Below, one piece after another: positions 59,844 to 64,000 of a stretch of DNA of 64,000 nucleotides (positions within the stretch are counted from its first letter, which is position 1; each line of letters opens with the position of its first letter). Source of the DNA: Glycomyces tenuis DSM 44171 (GTDB taxonomy: Bacteria; Actinomycetota; Actinomycetes; Mycobacteriales; Micromonosporaceae); the NCBI RefSeq assembly GCF_000427885.1, contig NZ_ATYW01000020.1, positions 20,816-84,815 of the forward strand, written 5' to 3'. Made by a program: the position numbers and the translations under genes. The notes below the pieces were generated by a model, which did not search any database, was not told the origin of the DNA, and saw only the letters and a list, made by a program, of their open reading frames with translations.

Positions 59844-62084
59844 GTGGCAACCTTCCTCTACCGTCTCGGCAGAGGATCCTTCAGACTGCGATGGCTCGTC
59901 CTCGCCGTCTGGGTCCTCGTCATCGGCGGCGTCGGCGCCGCCGCCGCGGCACTCCAGCAGGAGACCTCCCCCAACCTCACCCTCCCGGGCACCGAGTCGC
60001 AGGAGGCCTTCGACCTCCTCGAAGAACGCTTCCCCGACCAGAACGCCGACGGCGCGACCGCGCAGATCGTCTTCGCCTCCGAAGACGGCAGCCCCCTCAC
60101 CGAAGGGGAGGCCGCCGCGACCATCGAGCAGACGGTCGCCGAGATGGAGAACTCGCCGCAGATCTCCTCCGTGACCAGCCCCTTCGCCACCGATCCCGAC
60201 GGCAACCCGATCGGCATGATCGCCCCCGAAGGGCAGGACATCGCGGTCCTCCAGGTCACTTACACCGAGTCCTCGATAGAACTCGATGACGCCACGACCG
60301 ACTATCTCGAGGCGGCCGTGGAGGACGCCCGTGACACCGGTCTGACCGTCGAGGTCGGCGGCGACGTCCTCCAGGAGATCCCGATCGGCGGCATCACCGA
60401 GCTCATCGGCATCGGCGTGGCCCTGCTGGTCCTCATCGTCACCTTCGGCGCGCTCCTGGCGGCCGGGCTGCCGATCGTCACCGCGGTTCTGGGCGTCATG
60501 CTCACCACCGCCGGCATCCTGGCGGCCACCTCCTTCATGGACGTCTCCGAGGACACCGGCACCCTGGCGACCATGATCGGTCTGGCGGTCGGCATCGACT
60601 ACGCCCTGTTCATCCTCTCGCGATACCGCAACGAACTGGCCGCGGACGGCCGCGTCGAGGACAAGGCGGCGCGCGCCGAGGCCATGGGGCGCGCGGTCGG
60701 CACCGCCGGATCGGCGGTCTTCTTCGCCGGGCTGACGGTGATCGTCGCGCTCATGGGTCTGTCGGTGGTGAACATCCCGTTCCTGACCGAGATGGCCGCG
60801 GCCGCCGCGGTCACCGTCCTCATCGCCGTGGTCATCGCCGTGACCCTGCTGCCGGCCCTGGCCGGCTTCGCCGGCAAGCGGGTCTTCACCCGCCGTCAGC
60901 GGGCCCGCATCGCCGAGGGCCGCCACGACGAGAAGCCGAACGGCGGACGCCGCTGGGGCGGCTTCGTCACCCGCCACCCGATCCTGGTCGGCCTGATCGG
61001 CATCCTCGGCCTCGGCACCGTCGCGATCCCCGCCGCCGACCTCGAACTCGGCATGCCGGACGCCGGGTCGTCCTCCGAGGACAACACCGCGCGACGCGCC
61101 TACGACCTCATCAGTGAGGGCTTCGGCGCGGGCTTCAACGGCCAGTTGTACATCGTCGGCGACCTCGATGAAGGTGCCGACCCGATGGCCGCGGCGCAGA
61201 ACGTCACCGAGGACCTGAACGCCGTCGACGGCATCGCCGTGGTCGGGCAGGCGTTCCCGAACGAGGCCGGCGACACCGTCCTGGTCACCGTCATCCCCGA
61301 GACCGCGCCGGCCGAGGAGGCGACGAACGAGCTGGTCCACGAGATCCGCGACGTCCTCGCCGACAGCGGCGACGCCGACTGGGCGGTCACCGGCACGACG
61401 GCGCTCAACATCGACATCTCCGACAGCCTCAACGACGCGCTCGTGCCGTACATGCTCGTCGTGGTGGGCCTGGCGACGCTGATCCTGCTGCTGGTGTTCC
61501 GCTCGATCATGGTGCCGATCACCGCGACGCTCGGGTTCGTGCTCAGCGTCTTCGCCTCGCTCGGCGCGCTCGTGGCGGTCTTCCAGTGGGGCTGGATGGG
61601 CGACCTGTTCGGTGTCGAACAGCCCGGCCCGATCATGTCGATGATGCCGATCATCATGATCGGCCTCGTGTTCGGCCTCGCGATGGACTACCAGATCTTC
61701 CTGTTCACACGGGTGAGAGAGGCCTACGTCCACGGCGCCGACCCGAAGGCCGCGATCCGGGAGGGCTACGCCCACTCGACGCGCGTGGTCGTGGCGGCGG
61801 CGCTCATCATGATCAGCGTGTTCGCCGCGTTCATCTTCAGCGGCGAGGTGTTTATCGCGGCGATGGGCTTCGGCCTGGCCGCGGCGGTCGCCTTCGACGC
61901 CTTCGTGGTGCGCATGGCGATCATCCCGGCGCTCATGTCGATCCTCGGCCGCGCCGGCTGGTGGATCCCCAAGTGGCTCGACCGGATCCTGCCGAACGTC
62001 GATGTCGAAGGCGAGAAACTGCAGCAGCGCCTCGCCGCCGAGACCGAGACCGGCGAGCGCGAGCTCGTCGGCGCGGCGAAGTAG
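59844..62084 (+). CDS. MMPL-family transporter
   Basis: A 746-residue RND-type exporter with about 11-12 helices in two similar halves. Each half has a large outer loop (residues about 40-185 and 415-530), and the family motif with Asp-Tyr occurs twice (GLAVGIDYALFILSRYRNEL and GLVFGLAMDYQIFLFTRVRE). MMPL proteins export lipids or drugs using the proton gradient. GTG start with a GGAG nine bases upstream. A strong terminator follows. Confidence 0.93.
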   Translation: MATFLYRLGRGSFRLRWLVLAVWVLVIGGVGAAAAALQQETSPNLTLPGTESQEAFDLLEERFPDQNADGATAQIVFASEDGSPLTEGEAAATIEQTVAEMENSPQISSVTSPFATDPDGNPIGMIAPEGQDIAVLQVTYTESSIELDDATTDYLEAAVEDARDTGLTVEVGGDVLQEIPIGGITELIGIGVALLVLIVTFGALLAAGLPIVTAVLGVMLTTAGILAATSFMDVSEDTGTLATMIGLAVGIDYALFILSRYRNELAADGRVEDKAARAEAMGRAVGTAGSAVFFAGLTVIVALMGLSVVNIPFLTEMAAAAAVTVLIAVVIAVTLLPALAGFAGKRVFTRRQRARIAEGRHDEKPNGGRRWGGFVTRHPILVGLIGILGLGTVAIPAADLELGMPDAGSSSEDNTARRAYDLISEGFGAGFNGQLYIVGDLDEGADPMAAAQNVTEDLNAVDGIAVVGQAFPNEAGDTVLVTVIPETAPAEEATNELVHEIRDVLADSGDADWAVTGTTALNIDISDSLNDALVPYMLVVVGLATLILLLVFRSIMVPITATLGFVLSVFASLGALVAVFQWGWMGDLFGVEQPGPIMSMMPIIMIGLVFGLAMDYQIFLFTRVREAYVHGADPKAAIREGYAHSTRVVVAAALIMISVFAAFIFSGEVFIAAMGFGLAAAVAFDAFVVRMAIIPALMSILGRAGWWIPKWLDRILPNVDVEGEKLQQRLAAETETGERELVGAAK

Positions 62085-62088
62085 CGGC

Positions 62089-62118
62089 ACGGGGCGGGGC
62101 ATGCGCCCCGCCCCGTTT
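62089..62118 (+). terminator. terminator after the MMPL gene
   Basis: ACGGGGCGGGGC (62089-62100), loop ATGC and GCCCCGCCCCGT (62105-62116) form a 12-bp perfect stem followed by a short T-run. Confidence 0.8.
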
Positions 62119-62141
62119 CGCAAACTGCATACGAGTCGAAC

Positions 62142-62711
62142 ATGGCACTCACCATCCCCATCGCGGCCATGCTGCTGGCCGCCTTGGTCATAGCCGACTT
62201 CTTCGTGCCGATGCTGCCGAGCGCCACCACGATCGCGGCGGTCGCCGGATTCCTGGTCGGCAACGTCATGCTGATCGCCGGCCTCATCTTGTGCGCGGCG
62301 ATCGCCTCCTGGGCGGGCGACGTCCTCGGCTACCGGGCGCTGCGGCTCACCAGGACTCGGTGGCGCCGCCCGTTCTTCGGATCGGCGAGGGTCGCCGCCT
62401 TGGAGGCGCGCTTCCGGGAGACGCTGCTGCGCCGCCCCGGCGTGACCACTCTGGTCGCCAGGTTTCTTCCCGCCGGGAGGACGGCGCTCGCGTGGGCGGC
62501 GACGGCCGCCCCCGGTTACCGGCACGGCCGCATGGCCGCGATGGCGGGAGTCATCTGGGCCTGCTATCTCGTCGGCATGGGTCTGGTGATCGGGTGGATC
62601 TTCGGCCCGGGCCTGCTGTCGGTGGCGACGACGATCACCACGATCGCCGCCGGGAGCGTCGTCCTGGGCTGGTGGTTCCGAGGCAAGCGAGTCGATCAGC
62701 CCGTGCGATGA
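62142..62711 (+). CDS. DedA-family membrane protein
   Basis: A 189-residue VTT/DedA-type membrane protein with four to five helices: FFVPMLPSATTIAAVAGFLVG, the central basic loop with TTLVARFLPAGRTALAWAA (a DedA signature R-F-x-P-x-x-R) and a final helix near 165-180. DedA proteins act in membrane lipid or undecaprenyl-phosphate recycling. No Shine-Dalgarno is evident before the ATG. Confidence 0.88.
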   Translation: MALTIPIAAMLLAALVIADFFVPMLPSATTIAAVAGFLVGNVMLIAGLILCAAIASWAGDVLGYRALRLTRTRWRRPFFGSARVAALEARFRETLLRRPGVTTLVARFLPAGRTALAWAATAAPGYRHGRMAAMAGVIWACYLVGMGLVIGWIFGPGLLSVATTITTIAAGSVVLGWWFRGKRVDQPVR

Positions 62712-62714
62712 CAC

Positions 62715-62750
62715 CGGGGTGGGTGCGCTCGATCGAGCTCATCCACCCCG
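62715..62750 (+). terminator. terminator hairpin after the DedA gene
   Basis: A long stem from C62715 to G62750: an outer 11 pairs (one G-T), one mismatch, an inner GCTC/GAGC and the loop GATC. It starts four bases past the stop codon. Confidence 0.65.
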
Positions 62751-62840
62751 AACCCCGCTCGCGCCCTGCGGAATTCACCCGCGGAACGCCTCCCGGAAGG
62801 GCTTCCGCGCGGCAGGGAGCCTCAGGTAACGTTTGCCGAC

Positions 62841-64000
62841 GTGACCTCCCCATTGCGAATCCACGGACCACTGGAGCAGTCCCACGCCGGTTGGAGCGCC
62901 GCGGCGCTGGTGATCGGGCGGCCTGCCGTCGAGCTGGCCGCCGAAGGGCCGGCGGCGATGCCGGTGACGATGTCGAATCATTCGCACGAGGAGAACTGGT
63001 TCGAGCTGTTGACGCGGCCGCTGTGGGGTCTGTCCCCTGCCAAAGAGGCCGTTCCCGACGAGCTGTGGGCGTCGCTCGCCGAGACGCTCGGGCGCGCGCT
63101 CGACCCCGACGACGAGTGGTACATCGGGGACGTGGACTACGCCAATCAGCGCTGCGTGGAGTCCGCCGCGGTCGGCTGGGGCCTCGCGCTCGCGCCCGAC
63201 AAGCTCTGGGACCCGCTCGGGCCCGCCGTCAAGGACAAGGTCGCCGCCTGGCTCGGAACGGCCTACACCACCGGTGTGGTCGACAGCAACTGGCATTATT
63301 TCCCGGTGTTCGCCGGGCACGGGCTGGATCGGATCGGTGTTGTCCGCGACCGGTCGGTCGCGGACGCGCACCTGGAGCGGATGGGGGAGTTCCTTCTGGG
63401 CGACTGCGTCTTCGAGGACGGTCCGGGCGGCAGGGTCGACTACTACAACCCGTTCGCCTTTCACACCTATGCGCTGCTGCACTACAAACTGTGCGGTGAC
63501 GAGCGGTTCGTCGAGCCGGCGGCGGCCTTCGCGCGGCGGTTCGGTTCGTGGTTCGCCGCCGATGGTGCCGGGGTGCCGTACGGCCGGAGTCTGGGGTATC
63601 GCTTCGCGCAGGGGTCGTTGTGGGGTGCGTTGGCGGCGGCGAATGTGGAGGCGGTGTCGTGGGGTGAGGCGGCGGGGTTCGCGCGCCGTCATCTGGCGTG
63701 GTGGTGGGACAAGCCGATCCTCGATCCCGAAGGGCGGCTCACGGTCGGCTACGCCTACCCCAACGACGCGGTGGTCGAGCAGTACCTGACCGCCGGATCG
63801 CCGTGGTGGGCGATGAAGCTGTTCACCGGGCTCCTCGCCGGGGCCGACCACCCCTTCTGGACGGCCGAGCCGACCGTCCCCGAGCCCGGCGTCGAGCCGC
63901 ACAAGGCCGCCCGCGCCGTCCACATCCGCGACCGCGGCGGCAATGTCACGCGGCTCAACGGCCAGGCCTGGCGCGAGAAGATGCGCGGCGGCCAGGCGAG
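62841..64000 (+). CDS. DUF2264-domain protein (cut by window edge)
   Basis: 386 codons are visible and the frame is still open at the edge. The protein shows the DUF2264 pattern of an (alpha/alpha)-barrel: ENWFELLTRPLWGLSP near residue 55, DSNWHYFPVFAGHGLDRIG near 150, DYYNPFAFHTYALLHYKLCG near 200 and LGYRFAQGSLWGALAAANV near 255. DUF2264 proteins are linked to polysaccharide use, but the substrate is unclear. A TAACGT (62827-62832) lies eight bases before the GTG, so leaderless translation is likely. No signal peptide, so cytoplasmic. Confidence 0.85.
   Translation, partial: MTSPLRIHGPLEQSHAGWSAAALVIGRPAVELAAEGPAAMPVTMSNHSHEENWFELLTRPLWGLSPAKEAVPDELWASLAETLGRALDPDDEWYIGDVDYANQRCVESAAVGWGLALAPDKLWDPLGPAVKDKVAAWLGTAYTTGVVDSNWHYFPVFAGHGLDRIGVVRDRSVADAHLERMGEFLLGDCVFEDGPGGRVDYYNPFAFHTYALLHYKLCGDERFVEPAAAFARRFGSWFAADGAGVPYGRSLGYRFAQGSLWGALAAANVEAVSWGEAAGFARRHLAWWWDKPILDPEGRLTVGYAYPNDAVVEQYLTAGSPWWAMKLFTGLLAGADHPFWTAEPTVPEPGVEPHKAARAVHIRDRGGNVTRLNGQAWREKMRGGQA

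Noticed and set aside
59697..62714. 1005-codon frame antisense to the MMPL gene
   Set aside because: Asp/His/Arg-rich low complexity, typical of the complement of a high-GC gene; spans two clear genes and their terminator.

Overview
The window is about 64 kb of very GC-rich DNA with dense, mostly single-gene or short-operon coding on both strands, many GTG starts, ATGA/GTGA-type overlaps and leaderless promoters. Together with Kdp-type K+ uptake, WXG-type secretion substrates, a PASTA-type Ser/Thr kinase, an Rv3235-like protein, an MMPL exporter, a GPGG-motif small membrane protein and sugar ABC importers without their own ATPase, this points to an Actinomycetota chromosome. A filamentous or soil actinomycete such as Glycomyces or a relative is a reasonable guess but is not proven here. 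I see no rRNA, tRNA, CRISPR array, insertion sequence or prophage.

Layout. 1-1.2 kb: end of a cut gene, an SCO4848-like membrane protein and a small unknown protein. 1.2-9.4 kb: a complete kdp locus (tiny upstream ORF, kdpF-A-B-C, then kdpD-kdpE), with an unusually long KdpC. 9.4-16.3 kb: SUMF1-domain protein, GT39-like membrane glycosyltransferase, secreted GH64 beta-1,3-glucanase, winged-helix protein, and a fused ABC exporter behind a possible leader ORF. 16.4-23.4 kb: a large unrecognised protein, small proteins, a terpene-cyclase-like repeat protein, and a three-gene cluster with a glycine-rich WXG-type protein ending in two tandem hairpins. 23.8-30.2 kb: macro-domain protein, aldo/keto reductase, and a ROK regulator next to a sugar importer; both of these share a promoter motif.

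30.3-38.6 kb: DUF4234 protein, apt, a KDG kinase/KDPG aldolase pair, GH43 arabinanase with a ricin-type lectin domain, an SNF2 helicase/SWIM pair and a HAD phosphatase. 38.7-45.5 kb: a GNAT and a methyltransferase in overlapping frames, a four-gene ABC exporter plus two-component operon, and a Pol I-like polymerase. 45.7-51.8 kb: a minus-strand operon reading GH16 laminarinase, solute-binding protein, two permeases and LacI regulator, with two palindromic operators in the promoter and hairpins after the first two genes. 52-64 kb: coiled-coil protein, M50-like peptidase, HrpB helicase, Ser/Thr kinase, MsrB, lactonase, TetR with MMPL exporter, DedA protein and a cut DUF2264 gene.

How the genes work together. 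The theme is plant and fungal polysaccharide use. GH16 and GH64 attack beta-1,3-glucan, GH43 attacks arabinan, two importers bring in oligosaccharides, and KDG kinase/KDPG aldolase feed uronate-derived KDG into central metabolism. Neither importer has an ATPase here, so both should borrow a shared one.

The most unusual signal is a short repeat found as two copies in the polymerase gene and once, in another reading frame, in hrpB. In both proteins it sits in a segment that looks like an in-frame insertion.
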